Of a stretch of 64,000 nucleotides of DNA, positions 1 to 19,200 are shown piece after piece. Within the stretch, counting starts at the first letter, position 1. Each line of letters opens with the position of its first letter. Position numbers and translations under genes: made by a program. The stretch comes from Manihot esculenta (taxonomy: Eukaryota; Streptophyta; Magnoliopsida; Malpighiales; Euphorbiaceae), in contig NC_035178.2 of the NCBI RefSeq assembly GCF_001659605.2, positions 724,159 to 788,158 of the forward strand, in the 5' to 3' direction. A model generated the notes under the pieces. That model saw only the letters and a program-made list of their open reading frames with translations, was not told where the DNA came from and did not search any database.

Positions 1-1551
1 GTGGTCCTTGGTATTCTCTATTTCCCATTCTTTCCATCCACGGGTCTGCACAGAAGAAGAAGGTGAAGAAGTGAAGAGGCTCATAAATTTGTATCGAGTG
101 AATGCAATCAGAAATGCTGATTTATTCCTGCAGCTCCATTTGTAATAAGCCAAATGACAAAACTAAATAAATACAACAGAACTATTATACCTTTAATCTT
201 CCAAGCATCATTGTTATGGCACTGTACATCACATGAAAAACTGCTAAAAAGAATATGAAGATATGCAACTGATGCAGTCCATTCAAAGATATGAGAGGTA
301 GATATCCCTGAAATAACAGAAAAAACAATTTCAGGAACTAAACTTGTGTGCTACAGATTCAATTTTCAATACAAATTCCTAAAAGGATAGGCTTACTGTT
401 TGGCATCCTTTAACATGGTGGCCACCAGCTAAAAATCTGCGGTCATACCATAGAAGCCTGCGATGATGTTCCTCCTCATGCGCAGAGGCGGAATGATGTT
501 CTTCAACCTTTTTGGTGCAAGGTAACATTGTGTATGCATAATCTTCTTCAATACAGATTTGGGCAATGTAACTCTGACTGAATGTTAGGAGCAAGGATAT
601 GAATCCTAAAACCATAAGCTCTGCAAATATTAATCACAAATTTGGATATTAATTGATCACTTGAAATTCACATCTACTCTATTAAACCAATAAAGAACCA
701 AAATAAATTCTAGGATAAAACAGAAGAGGTTTACCTGCTTTAACTTTCTCAAGAGCTTCATACAGAGCTTTTTTGTGTCTTTCTTGAAACCACTGACAGA
801 TAAAAGCAGCAGAATGAGCATGCACACATATATATACGCATGAAGAGAGAGAGATTAACCCTACAGAAAAAAAAAATGAAAAAGCAGGACATGAAGGCCT
901 GTTAAAAAAGATGAAGGTAAAATGAGGCAAACGCCTTTCTTTTTGCAGGGATTCAGGAATCTCGGGAAATCAGAGATATTCAAATAAATTAAATGGTTAC
1001 AATAAATGCTCCATCGCCCCCAATTTGTATTTTTACGATCTGTTTTCTTCAATACTCTCAACACCTTACAAGAATTTATCATGTTTAAGAAAGTTGAGAA
1101 TGCAATGAGATCAATGTTTCAGTCTTGTATAAAATGAAAATAATGAATCAAAATGGAAATTTAGATTGTTATATCTCAGCTTAATGAATAAAAAATGCAA
1201 AATCAATGATTCTTCCCCATGCATGTCTGTCGTATAACAATAGGAATCAAAGTTAAAAAGAAAAAGGCTGATTCCTTGAAGATATCAATCCAACTCCATA
1301 CAATCAAGCAACAAGAACCCATTATTCATCTTCTTGAAAGGAAAAAAAAAAATTGCCAATCCAAATATATGAAACTGAAAATCATTGTTTGAATTTTTTT
1401 TTCTTTTTTTTTAAAAAATCACCTCTCCAGTCGAATGAAGAACTTTCTCCAGGATGATAGAAATCATAACAATAGCAGCACAAACTGCTGAGACTGCCCA
1501 TGTGGGTGTCTGGTCTAGCTCTCTTGCACCTGGGGCTTCTGCACCTCCCAT
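1..1551 (-). CDS. MLO: MLO-like seven-transmembrane protein, N-terminal part (3' end beyond window)
   Basis: MLO proteins are plasma-membrane proteins with seven transmembrane helices and a C-terminal calmodulin site; family members act in powdery mildew susceptibility, root touch responses and pollen tube reception. Five exons join in frame: 1423-1551, 735-792, 397-620, 191-307 and 1-45 (open at the window edge), giving about 191 residues of a family that is usually 500-600 long. The N terminus reads [18 protein letters not shown], then a first membrane helix. The next exons carry [14 protein letters not shown], the cysteine-bearing extracellular loop, then [19 protein letters not shown] and the RGWKEWE signature. 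The [12 protein letters not shown] start resembles the clade containing Arabidopsis MLO5-MLO10. All visible splice borders are GT-AG. The calmodulin domain lies outside the window, so the subgroup is uncertain although the family is not. It is divergent from the neighbour at 2297. Confidence 0.95.
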
Positions 1552-2296
1552 TTCTCTGAAACCTCGAGCTCTTCACAATTATTTATTTATATATATTTAT
1601 TAAAAAAGAAAAAACAAAACTTTTCAATTCGATTCAATTATCCAATTCTAGACGAGCATATGCCTTGTTAGAATGCCCCCTTTCTCAATCTCATGACCTG
1701 TGCAAACCTCTGCGAGCTTATGAAAATTGCTGCTGATGCTAATGTTTGACAGGCTTCAAGGATTCCGAGAGGACTGTTTTTCCTTCTCTCCTTTTTTTGG
1801 CTCTCTTTTTCCTTTCATAACTGTATTGAACTGCGAATATACAAAGGAACAAATAATGGTTGTCCTTCAAGACAGTACCTATTTTTTTGCTTAGCACTAT
1901 TCTATTTTTATTTTTTTTTTCTACAAACTTTTAAATTAAAAAAAAAAGAGAAAAAAAAATTAAGGAAGTGCATGGCTTGTACTAAAATAATGTTACGTGA
2001 TGACATTATGGAGGAAACTGGATCGGTCACAAAGGAAAAGGATCCATCTAATGGGTCGGGCCGGAGGGAATCGGCCCAAGAACACGTGTCGCCGTCGCTA
2101 ATCAGGCATAAAATCTGAGAGTCCATTATCAATTTTGGTGATGAGTCCGTAGAGTATCATTCATTCGCTCGTTCATTCATCTCACTGAAACTGAAGCTTA
2201 GAAATCATCGATCCTTTACCAATCATCATCATCATCATCTAATTCTTCCACTACGCAGCACACTCCCTCGCTCTCAGCTCTCTACTGTCGATAACA
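1552..2296. promoter_or_regulatory. Divergent intergenic promoter region with G-box
   Basis: This 745-bp spacer separates two head-to-head genes. It contains AACACGTGTC at 2081-2090, a G-box/ABRE-type element, and a GGCCCA motif at 2073-2078 of the site II/TCP kind. These sit about 210 bp upstream of the plastid protein start codon. A short ATC microsatellite lies near 2222-2240, probably in the 5' leader. Several poly-T and poly-A runs sit between 1900 and 1960. No reading frame here looks genuine. The regulatory role is inferred from motif and position only. Confidence 0.45.
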
Positions 2297-4609
2297 ATGA
2301 CAGCCATCTCAAATTCTTTGGTTCCTACCAGAAATCCCCGGGTTCAGTTCTCTCCTGGTAATACTGCTCTTTCTCTCTTTTTCATTTCTTTTTCTGATTC
2401 TTCTTTTGCAATCCAATTCCTTACTACTATATGGATAAGTTCTGGATTTCCGACATCTTAAATTAATGACTTGTTCTTTTTATTTTAATTTTTGAGCATG
2501 TTATATGAGTGAGAAAATCAATTTTAGCATCACTTGTTTGGTGCATATATCGAGAACCGCTGCTGTTAAAACGTTTAGGATGCTGGTTTTAGGTTGAATT
2601 CGTCACAAATTCTAAAAGTCCTTTGCGTCCTCAATCAAAGAATTACGTTTTACTAAGGATTTGAGTTTATGTAATCAGCGAAAGCTGAGATTCTTGAAAA
2701 ACTATAAATTCGAATTTAAGTTCCCAATATACTGCATATTTTGTTTGGGAATGTTATCCTGGGTATGTGACTGGGGCCTTATCACTTTGATAACTTCAAA
2801 ACAAAGAATGGAATCTAGTAACTTAAATCCCTTTGAAATTTTTAGGGCTTGTTTCCTCCAACAACCAGATCATCGAGGCATTAATTTAGATCAACAAAAT
2901 GTTAATTTCCATCGTGCAAAATCCCATGCCATTGAGGGTCTGGACTGTCCTGGTCCTGGATGGCACCATACTGACACATTATTGGTAGTTCTCAATTATA
3001 AATAATACAACACATGTGTATCTCATTGCTCTTATTGTCATATTTTTGTTATATGAGGCAGGAAACCAAAATTTCTTCAAATGTTAAACCTGTCTACATT
3101 TGAACTATCGAATTTTCATGTCCTTTGTGAATTCTCCATACTCGAAGTGTCATATTCAGAATGCATATATCTTTATAAGTTCTAGGCTTAGTTCGTCTCT
3201 GTTTTGAGCTGTGAATCGGTTCATTGAAGATTTCGTGGCTTTCATATTATCTTGATTGGTTTTTAAATTTTTTTTCTAGTCCCATTGGATATATGTCTTC
3301 AGAGTTCTATGCCCACCAAGTTGTCGTTCAATTTGAATTGTCCAGGAAAACTTCAACTTGCTACCTCCAGAAGGGCATTCACAGTTAAAGCTGCACATAG
3401 GTACCGTACCACTGCTTTTGCTTCTTTATGCCATCACAACATTAGCATAAAGGTGTAAGATACTGAGATGGTTTTTAATTAGTGGGAAGGCAAGGGAAGA
3501 AAAATAAAAAAGGAAATACTAATTTATTTTCTTACACCAATGTGCATTTTAGATTTTCTGATCATTTTTATCCTAGACTGAGCTCTTTTTTTTCTATTAC
3601 AGTGACAGTGGAAGGCCAAGCAGTGCAGGTATTTTTGTTGGTGGCTTTGTTTTGGGAGGACTTGTAGTTGGTGCACTTGGTTGTGTATATGCACCTCAGG
3701 TATAATTGATTGGCCTTTTGCTATTACATTTTGGAATGGTTACTTGCAGTCTCAAGACGCATGGTTTTAGCATTAGTGGCATAGTCTGATAAACTAAATG
3801 GATGTTTAAAAGATAGTTCTGTTGTTAAGATATGGCTAAGCTCTTCTATTTCTAGAATTAATGGTGAATGCACATTTAGCAACCCGAAAATTACTGTTAA
3901 AAATGACTTTTAACAGTGGATGAATCTTGTTTCTTATATATAGATTAGCAAGGCATTGGCCGGTACCGACCGCAAAGATCTTATGAGAAAACTCCCTAAA
4001 TTCATCTATGATGAAGAAAAGGCTCTGGAGGTGAGTTTTTGCTCTTGTTGTGTTTATACGCTGTCAACTATTGGCATTTTAATGTAATGAAGCAGTCCAG
4101 CACTTGTGATTATCATATTTTCGTATGGTTAGCTTTTTCCCCATGCTTAAAATTAGTGTTTCTTTTTTTTTTATTTTTCTTTTTCTTTTTTTAACTCTGC
4201 TTTTATCATGAAGAACTCCAACACTTGTGATTATCATATTTGCTATGTGTTTTCCCAAGTCATTCGTATTTCTTGATCTATCAAAGTACTAGTTGATTAT
4301 TGTCTTAGAAGCAGATTTTAGAAGTTTCTTCGTCGCTGTTTTTGTTTCATTTTGAAAAGCCAATGCTTAGTTGATCCCAGCCACCATCACATTTGTACGC
4401 TTATGATTATGTGTTATATGGTCGATGCCTCTATTTCTGATGATAGGTAATGCTTGGATTTGGTTGATTTACAGAAAACCCGAAAGATATTAACCGAGAA
4501 GATTGCACAACTGAACTCTGCTATTGATGATGTTTCTGCTCAGCTTCGAACAGAAGATGCCCCAAATGGAGTGGCGGTGAACTCGGATGAAATTGAAGCT
4601 GCTATATGA
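2297..4609 (+). CDS. Small plastid-targeted membrane protein, At1g42960 type
   Basis: Five exons join in frame: 2297-2357, 3280-3400, 3603-3699, 3944-4030 and 4475-4609, encoding 166 residues. Residues 1 to about 58 are rich in Ser, Thr, Arg and Leu with almost no acidic residues, as expected of a chloroplast transit peptide, with AFTVKAAH near the likely cleavage site. A single glycine-rich membrane helix follows (about residues 70-90, [18 protein letters not shown]). After YAPQISKALAG comes a charged helical tail of about 70 residues, with [14 protein letters not shown] likely to form a coiled coil. I recognise it as the family annotated in Arabidopsis as a chloroplast inner envelope protein; its biochemical function is not known to me. 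It lies directly upstream of GAPB, as in Arabidopsis, which supports the assignment. Some 250 bp or more of 3' untranslated sequence probably follows the stop. Confidence 0.85.
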
Positions 4610-5570
4610 GATAGACACTGTATGTGTTACGATACATCATTTCGCCCTCGTGTAATTTCAGGGCAAGAAATAACAGCCGAGCTTGATTATGATGTCTTCT
4701 TCTTACCAGGCAGTGTGGTTGTTTGCACAATTGTGTTTGAGGCTCAAGTGGGCACGCATATTTTGTGACTTTTATGATGCATCATTTGGACCTAAACTTC
4801 CATATAGCTGTGATTTTGGTGCTTGGATTGCATGTATTATGAAATGCCAAAGAATTTTATCCAAATATTTGAAATCATTAAAAGAAAAAAAAGAACACTT
4901 TGAAGCCCACCTGCACTGAATGAGCTTCTAGTTCGGCCTATGCGATGCTACACATCAAATGGCAAATGATTTTGCCATTCTGGACATAAGAGGGATTCAT
5001 ATTTTCTTCCCCCTTGGTTTCTCCATCCGTTTTTATATGAAATACACGTAGCAAGGCCTAACTCCGCCGGAAAACTCCCAACAATCTGATCAATCCTTGT
5101 ATCAATTCTCCGCTTGCCAGCCTGAATTGACATCGATGTTCTCCGTTTTTGAGTGTCATCCACCATTCACTATGGCTTCCCCATCAGCCAGAAAAATAAA
5201 GCAAGAAAAATCTATTGTGTGTGGGACATATTTGTTGCGGGGCATTAACATAATTCATGAACAGTACGTGACCCAGATTGTGGCAATTAGGAAGTCTTTG
5301 CTTTTACAATGTGCAAGACTACAAAAAGGCACTTGAAGAAAAAGTATACAACAGTTACAAATCTGTGGTTCAGAATTTGAAATTGATGGCCTTAAATATC
5401 ACCTTATCCCATATGTCCTCATGTATGATTCTCACCACACATTGGTCTCAAGTTAATGGTACCCATGTTTGAAGAAACAACATTTACAAAGTGAAAATGG
5501 GAGTAACTGAAAAAACGAGTTGAACTGTATATATAGCAAGGAAATTTTTCTGCTAGCTTTAGTTGTAACA
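4610..5570. promoter_or_regulatory. Spacer with GAPB promoter: I-box and TATA box
   Basis: The first few hundred bases are probably 3' untranslated sequence of the preceding gene. Close to GAPB, CCTTATCC at 5402-5409 is GGATAAGG on the other strand, the I-box/GATA element typical of light-regulated nuclear photosynthesis genes. TGTATATATAGC around 5526-5537 is a good TATA box. If transcription starts about 30 bp downstream of it, the leader before the ATG at 5571 is only about 10 bases. Motifs are read directly; light control is inferred from the family. Confidence 0.5.
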
Positions 5571-8000
<2,430 letters not shown>

Positions 8001-8470
8001 ATTATGGATGATAATTAAAATTCTTTTCTTATTGATTTAATCTTATTGAGACTCTGGATTTTCTAGTGCTTGAAATAATCAAATGCTGAGAAGAGGAATA
8101 TTATTATTGTGAAGTAGTGATGTTGAAGCTTATTATCAATGAACTATATATTAGCTGAGATAAACCCACATGTTCTCTGCTTTTGCAACTCTCAGTTTTT
8201 CTTTTTCTTTTGTTAATTTTGTTTTAAGCTTATATGAAATATATTGAGAAAATTAGTACAAAAATAAAGGAGGTCTTTATTAAATCTAGTAATTCTCATT
8301 TTACATTTCCTTCTCACATTATGTCAAGATTCTCTTATGGGGATAAAGTAAATTTCGGTATGCTAAAATTCCTACGAAAAGACTCCTATAAACAATTAAC
8401 AGGCTTTAACATAAGACCCTGTTGATTAATGTGTATAAATGGCTTTGTATTCTAATGAACAAGCGTAGGA
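8001..8470. other. Convergent intergenic spacer GAPB/GLR
   Basis: This 470-bp spacer lies between the two stop codons of converging genes and must hold both 3' untranslated regions. It is AT-rich. I see no further gene, RNA or repeat in it. Confidence 0.6.
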
Positions 8471-12049
<3,579 letters not shown>

Positions 12050-13330
12050 TTTAAATCAAAAGCACATTACTCCTCGTGCATCGCAAATGAATTTGCTGAC
12101 TGCTGCTGCCAGAGAATTTGCAGTCAATTGAATCATGGGATTTTAGGAGATGAAAACCATAAATTTCAGCAGCAGATATACTTTCCAAGGGTAGAAATGA
12201 GCAAAACTGAATATAAATAACTAGTAGACCACCAAATACATTCTTTATTGCTGAACAAAACTACTGAGAATAAGCAAATAACAGAATTCATTAATCAGAG
12301 AAATAAAATCATCTACTCAATCATACCTCTTGCACTAATTTTAACTTCGTGATTCATTCATTGGAAATTGAAGACACACGCTTCAAATTATTATTCAACT
12401 TTGTTTCTTCAGTTTTCTTATCAAAGCAACAAATTAGTGAGAAGAATATAAAGGGGGTAAGGGGAAGGGCCAAAGGAAGAGGAAGAGGAAAATGAAGGAA
12501 TATGAAATTCAATTCCAAAAAAGAGACAGAAAGCGTAAAGTAGAATCAGATTCCCCATTCATGTTAAAAGCTAAAATTTATATCTAAAGTTTGAAGAAAT
12601 GACGCTAAAATTATAAAGAATAGACAGCATTTTTCTGCTGCCGATTCTTGCTGTTTACTATCCATGTGCTCTACTACTCTTCAATTCAATTAATGCACCG
12701 AAAGACCAATTCTCCGAAACAAATAAACAAGGAGGCAGATCTGAAGAATAAAGAGCCAGGCGACAAGTTATGAAAAAGAGAAATCTAGCATGGGAACTGA
12801 GTGGAGCACCAAGCAGCAACCTTTCTCCGGAAATTCGCGTGAGGAAGAGAGTAGGGCATAGGAATTCACTTGGGCAAGGAACATCTGTTGCAATTTTCAC
12901 TTTGCAATACACAAATGATAGAATAATGTCCAAAAAGAAATAATTGCAGAACACAAACAAATAGCCACCAGGTTTTATACTACCATGAAAAGGCCCATTG
13001 AAGATTAAGTAAAGTTGTTCAAAACATCGCCATATGCAATTTGATAGGTGGACAAAGAAGAGGGGGCTTCTGTGTAGAGAACAAAAGAGTGAAGACCCAG
13101 ATGCCAAACTCACCTGATGAAACTGATCATTTATGGATCATTCGAGAGACTTAAATACAATGTATTCGATTAATTATAACCAGGGAGAACTTGAGCGACA
13201 GGGAAATGACCAAAACCGACGAAAACATTTGAAATGCACATGACAAAGACAGAGGTGTAGGAGCTTACTTCGAGGAGAGACAAGCTTTGTCCAAATTCAA
13301 AGCGATTCTGGCAATAATCCTGCTCAGTTG
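12050..13330 (-). other. Probable GLR 5' leader and promoter region
   Basis: No convincing protein is encoded here. On the minus strand, CGAA followed by GTAAGC near 13264-13272 would make a good splice donor, and the sequence down to the start codon is long, so one or more introns in the 5' untranslated region are likely, as is common for GLR genes. This is inference; transcript data would be needed to place the start of transcription. Confidence 0.35.
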
Positions 13331-15211
13331 AATAAGGTGGCCGTTAGATTTATATTAACTATGTTGATTGTAAGAAAAAAAAACAAAGAAAATACTATGT
13401 GAAAGGGAAATGGTCAATCATCATTGTTGAAATAATTTGCTTTAAAATTCACACACTATTTCCACGTTCTATGCGTTCACTATCTTCATAAATTCATCAT
13501 TAGGCAGTCAAAAATTAAATATAATACCCATGATTTCCATGCACTAAAATTTCCTATCAATCTCATAATTTATTTAGTATTTTTTTGTTCCCTTTCAAAT
13601 TAAAATGAAAAGTTTTTATAATTTATTAAATATATTTATAAAAAAAAAGTGGGTTGTATTTAATTTCAGAAGCTAGCAAGTGGCAAGCAAGTGTTTGTTG
13701 ATTGGACGAAGGAAGGAATAAAGAGGATGAGAATGTGAAGTAGATGACTGGCTTAGCCAAAAACAAAAAAAAAAAAAGCCTACTTCTTTTTCTTGCCCTG
13801 GTCCACCTGATGACTGATGTTACCTAGGGCATTACAAGACAATCTCCAAATTATGCCTCTGAAGAAAAATCCTAAGTAGGTCATCCATCATAATTATGAA
13901 ATTTTGAAGTTTTAAGTGGGCTGGGATTTGGGCTTTGCTTTTCAAATTTGGGCTTATTTAGATCATAACATGACCCAAATGAGATTGAGTTTCTTCAACA
14001 ATTCACTAAACCACCAAATCCATCATGCAATGCAATGCAATGCAATGATTGTATAATTAAATCAATTATTTACCAAACCTTTACAGAGTTATGATCTTAA
14101 TATCTCAACATATTTTAATTAATATAAATAAAATATAATAATTATTATCATAGCTAAATGTAAATATTCTTAACTTTATTTTTATAATTATGATAAGAAT
14201 ATATAAATAAATTATTAAAGCTATAATAATCAATATTATGAATTATGACCGCAAAAAGAAAGAGATTAACAACTCTTTTCAACTATTTTCTCACTACTCA
14301 AGAGTGAAAACAAAAGAAAACCATTCTTATCTTAGCCGAAATTTTTAAGTTTTCACCAACCAAACATCGACGCGTGTACCGCGGGAATCCAATGCTGTTA
14401 CCCCTTCAAGCTTCAACGGAATCTAACCTTCCACCACTTGCACCGTCCTTACTGCGCCGGTTCAGAGATCCAATGGCTGGGATTCATATCCATCCACCAA
14501 CCCCTTACTACCACGTGTCGGTACCCGATCTTAAGACCGCCAACTAGAAGGTCCACCGGTTACCTGGAATCGCCAGTACCCAACCAATGCCCTCTCTCTC
14601 TTTCTCTGCGTTGCAATTTTCCTCTCTTTTTGAACTACTTTTCATTCTCTCTCTCAGACGTCTCTTTTTAGGGTTCTTCGATCATCTGACATAGAAAGAG
14701 GAATAAGGAATTACCATCATCTCCATCTGTGAGAATTTTGTTTTGCTTTTCTACACTCCCTTGTTTTCCAAATTTTCCCTTTTATCTTTCCATGTGTTTT
14801 TGCTAATTTCTTGTACCATTTCCGGAATTCTTCCTCGTGTTTCTGGGTTAATCTGTGGATTACCTTCGATTTGGGTCACTATGTGTCTCTGAATTGCTGC
14901 GGATTTCAGATAATTTAGTATTATTTTCTTGGAAATTTTGAATAATTTTGCATGATTTTGTGATCTGGAACTTGCTGAAGATTTGAGAATTGTTCCCCTG
15001 ATGCTTTGAGTTTGCTCCTGTTATTCTTTGCATAGTTGCCTGATATCTTGAGGAATTTCGTTTCTTGAAGTGTGTAGTTCGTTATTTTGCCTGATTTGTG
15101 AAGCTTATATTTTAGGATATGTTAATAGATCAGAGGTTTTGAGGGAAAGTAAAAGTAATTTGCTTTAAAGGTATTCGCAGAAAATACTTGATTTATGACT
15201 GGGAAGGGAGT
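13331..15211 (+). promoter_or_regulatory. AT-rich spacer, PP2C promoter and probable 5' UTR intron
   Basis: Up to about 14250 the sequence is AT-rich with no coding signal. Closer to PP2C lie ACGCGT at 14370-14375 (CGCG/coupling-element type) and CCACGTGTCG at 14511-14520 (ABRE/G-box type), followed by a CT-rich stretch (14590-14680) typical of a plant leader. A plausible 5' untranslated intron runs from GTGAGA near 14728 to the acceptor in TTCGCAG at about 15180, placing the ATG at 15212 shortly after the junction. A run of four to five GCAAT units sits at about 14028-14047. ABA responsiveness is suggested by the motifs but not shown. Confidence 0.4.
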
Positions 15212-16144
15212 ATGGCCGCTGGTATGGATTTTTCACCTCCGTTTACTGTATTAGAAGGTGGTTACAGTAAGGTCAATGCATCATCTATGGAACATCCGAA
15301 CTCGGAAAATTTAGATAATGTTAAACAAACTGCAAATGCGAAACCTCCTCGGAACCTCTCGGTTATGCGGCATAGTATGAATGCCATGAGGATGCTGGAT
15401 GCTGCTGATCTGGTAAGTTTTATTTTGTTTTGTCCTCGTTTTTCGTCCTTTTCCTTTGGTGTTAATAACCAGTAGCAGTGGGTCTGTGTCCGAGTCCGTA
15501 ACTTTTGATTTAAATGCTGAATGTTATAGCCATCATATAGTTAGGGAGTTAATCTTGAGAATTTGAACATCTTGCATACTGCAATGGCAATACAATCTTT
15601 TTCCTCGAGTAATGAGGAAAAACCACCTAAGACAGATTTCAGATACAAATCTTTAGCAACAAGCAGAGACAAGGTTCTAGATTTTTCTTTTCATTTCCCT
15701 TTCAAAAATTAGTACAAGGTTTTAAAGATCTCTCCTTTACGTGTGGATAGTTATATGATTTATTACCAGTCCTTTGATTAACTATTTACCTCAATATTCT
15801 TCAGGCAACGGATGTTGGGGTTGTCAGCAAGTCACCTTCTGATGAAAAATCAAATTTTCTACCTGTGTTCCGATCAGGGAGCTGTGCTGAAGGAGGACCT
15901 AAGCAATATATGGAGGATGAACATGTTTGTATAGATAATCTTACTGAATATCTTGGTGCACCATCCAACTTTCCCTCTCCTGGAGCCTTCTATGGGGTGA
16001 GTATGTCATTGTCTTACCATATGCTTCCCGTTGATCATGGAAACATCTAGATGGATAATTTCTTTCATTGTATGTAATTGAAAGGGGGCGAATCAAAATT
16101 CATACAGCATTTGATCTGTTGATTTTTTTTTAATTATCTAAGCA

Positions 16145-16210
<66 letters not shown>

Positions 16211-19200
16211 TACATATATATTGTGATATTCTTTCACTTCATTGCTGATATAGAGGTAGCATTTATCAATACTTCTAAATTTAGTGGCAAAAGTTGTGAC
16301 TTTGGTAAGTTGTGACTTTGGTAAGTTGTTAAAAACATGTTGCCTTAGCTGGCCATATTCATTAACTGATACTTATTGAAACATGTGCCCAGGTATTCGA
16401 TGGACATGGAGGTACTGATGCAGCATCTTTTGTTAGAAATAATATTCTCACTTTCATAACTGAGGATTCTCATTTTCCAATTTGCATGGAGAAGGCAATT
16501 AAGAGTGCTTTTGTGAAAGCTGATTATGCATTTGCAGATGATAGTGAACTTGATATCTCCTCTGGCACCACTGCACTAACTGCCATTATCTTTGGACGGT
16601 AGGTTTACCTCATGGTTGCTTTTGATTTTAAAATTTTGACCTGGGATTTATTGCTGTACTGGTGAAAATTGCTGTCAAATTCCTTTCAAGGGATAGTTCC
16701 CCAAGTGTCCGAGCATTCGGCAATGGACACTGGCCCCCCAAAAATGCTTCCCTTGAGAATGACACAGATGACTTTATGGATAAATTTTAGTTTCAACAGA
16801 ATGGAGCTGTAAGATTATAATTACAGTAAAGAAGGATCACAAAAGAAAAAATGAAAACCAAAGTGAGAGCACAATATTACAACTGTAGATAGTGGCAAAA
16901 GGATCGAATCCACAGGGAATTGATATTTATTTATTTTCCTAATCAAGACCAAGTAAATAAATAGACAATAAAAGTAAATTGGGGGGGTTTTGAAGTTTGA
17001 TGACTAAACTAGAATTAAAAATAGCAAAGTAAAGCAAGTAATAAAGTAAAGAGAATTTAATATTGAGAAAAGCCTAGTTGAAGAGTTGGATCCACTTTAG
17101 TTGTTGAGATTGATCATTGATGCTTATGTCCTTTTATTTGACTCAATAAATTAGTTATGGAGGTGGAAGAAGCTTCTCACCTCCATATCCCTCCTTAAGC
17201 ATAGGTTAATTAGGGAACGTCCTCTAATTAACCATTAATCAACAAGTTGCCAAGGAACGTCTTTTGACCTTTGGCATGTAACAACTGTTAATTGTATTGA
17301 GAAATAGAGAGACTTAATTCTAGTTACCCAAACTGATATTGCTAGATTATGCAATTTCCTAGATTTTTACACCAAGGGTTACTCATGTTTGAATAATTCA
17401 AGCAATTACGGATTTCAAACTATCCAAACTAACAAATTATCACTTTGCAATTAAGAATCAATGGGCCCTATTGATCTAAATAACAAAGCAACAATAGAAT
17501 TCAGCATCAAATTGCATAAATAGTGATAAATAAAATATTAACATATTATATTCAGATCTCCCAATTCATAATCAACTAAAGTTTCACCTAATCTTCAACT
17601 AGAAATAAGGGTTTCAGCCACTCATGGCTGAAACAAACATAAAAGAAAAGAAAGAAAGCAAGAAAAAGGTAGAAGAAGAGCCGGCTGGTGCGGCTGGAGG
17701 TGCGCGAGGCTGCTGGCCTTGATTCCCAAGATTCGAGATTTTTTTTTTGCTGGTTTGCATGCCCTTTTATAGTTTGAAGAGGCTGCCCTAGGTTTCTTTA
17801 TTGAGATGGGACTCCTTTTCCTATTTGAACTCATGGAGGGCATTTGTGTCTTTTTGATATTTGGCTTCCTAACTATGTAGGAGAGACTGCTGAGGTATAT
17901 TAATGAGTTGCTAAGCTGTCCCACGTGGTTGGAGTGAAAAAGAACTCTTGATGACTTGGTTTCCAAGTTTGGCGGATCTGCTGTCTGTTGGTTGCTGGTG
18001 CTGTTTGCCCGAGTTGTGTGGGCAAACAGACTGGGCAAGCTATCTGTCGTCTCTGCTGTCTGCGGGCTATTCCTTGTTTGCCCAGGTAGTGCGGGCAAAC
18101 GACGCGGGCTGACAGGCTGTCTTGCCTGCTGTCTGTGCACTGTTTCTGCTTTGCTCCGCTGTTTGTCCAGTTTGCTTGGGCAAACAACCTAGTCAGTCAG
18201 CAATTCATTCTTCTCTTCGTTTCAGCTTCACTTTGGTATGGGCAAACCACGTTTGCTCTCTTTTGCTCTCTTTTAGGCAGATTTAAGGCTTTTTTTGCCA
18301 AATTACCCTTTTACTCCATTTTTTGCAAAATAAGATCAAAACCATAAAATTAGGCAGAAAATATGTAATTTAACATAAATAACAATATAGAAAATGAGTC
18401 TAAATTTGGTTCTATCACACTGATAGTGATGCATCTGATCAAAGTTCCATTTGAACTTTTTAAGTTAGTGTGACTATGTGAGCTAGGATGCACCATGATT
18501 TATCTTCGTGAGTTGAGTTTAGATCAAGGACTAGGGAAGTTGAACATAGATATTAAGAAAAGGTCTAATGGTATTTTTGTTCTGTTGCACCATCTTTTTC
18601 TGGAAAACGAACATTAATATGTCTTTTCTAGATTATCTTAATCGCTGAAAAATGAAATGTTTGCAGCTTTTTCCTGGTTCCTAGACACATGGAACAGCTA
18701 GATATATTGGTCGTTTGGAATTCTGTCCTCAGTTGCTTTTCTTTTGATATATGACTAGTTTGTCTCTGAAATGATTTCTTTTGACAGGACCTTGATAGTT
18801 GCCAATGCTGGAGATTGTCGAGCAGTATTAGGAAGGCGAGGTAGAGCAATTGAGATGTCCAAAGACCATAAACCTAATTGCACATCTGAAAGGCTGAGGA
18901 TTGAGAAACTAGGAGGAGTGATATATGATGGCTATCTTAATGGCCAATTATCTGTTGCACGTGCACTGGGAGACTGGCACATGAAGGGGCCCAAGGGTTC
19001 TGCATGCCCTTTAAGTGCAGAGCCAGAATTGCAAGAGACAAATCTAACTGAGGAGGATGAGTTTTTGATCCTGGGTTGTGATGGCCTGTGGGATGTAATG
19101 AGCAGCCAGTGCGCAGTGACAATTGCAAGGAAGGAACTAATGCTCCATAATGATGCTGAAAGATGCTCAAGAGAATTGGTCAGGGAGGCTCTAAAGCGCA

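Noticed and set aside
2661..3005. Plus-strand 114-codon frame
   Set aside because: It lies within intron 1 of the plastid protein gene and shows no family features.
4683..4919. 78-codon frame after the plastid protein
   Set aside because: It falls in the probable 3' untranslated region and has no recognisable sequence.
12658..13113. 151-codon minus-strand frame upstream of GLR
   Set aside because: Composition is random-like, it is not joined to the GLR by a convincing splice site, and it lacks motifs.
17622..18187. Open frames on both strands inside PP2C intron 3
   Set aside because: They overlap each other in a GC-richer repeat, have Pro/Ser/Gln-rich composition and no homology to gag, pol or any domain I recognise.
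18419..18423. Target-site duplication for the PP2C intron insertion
   Set aside because: Left flank ACAAC and right flank CACTG do not match; shifting the border by one or two bases gives at best a 4-base match.
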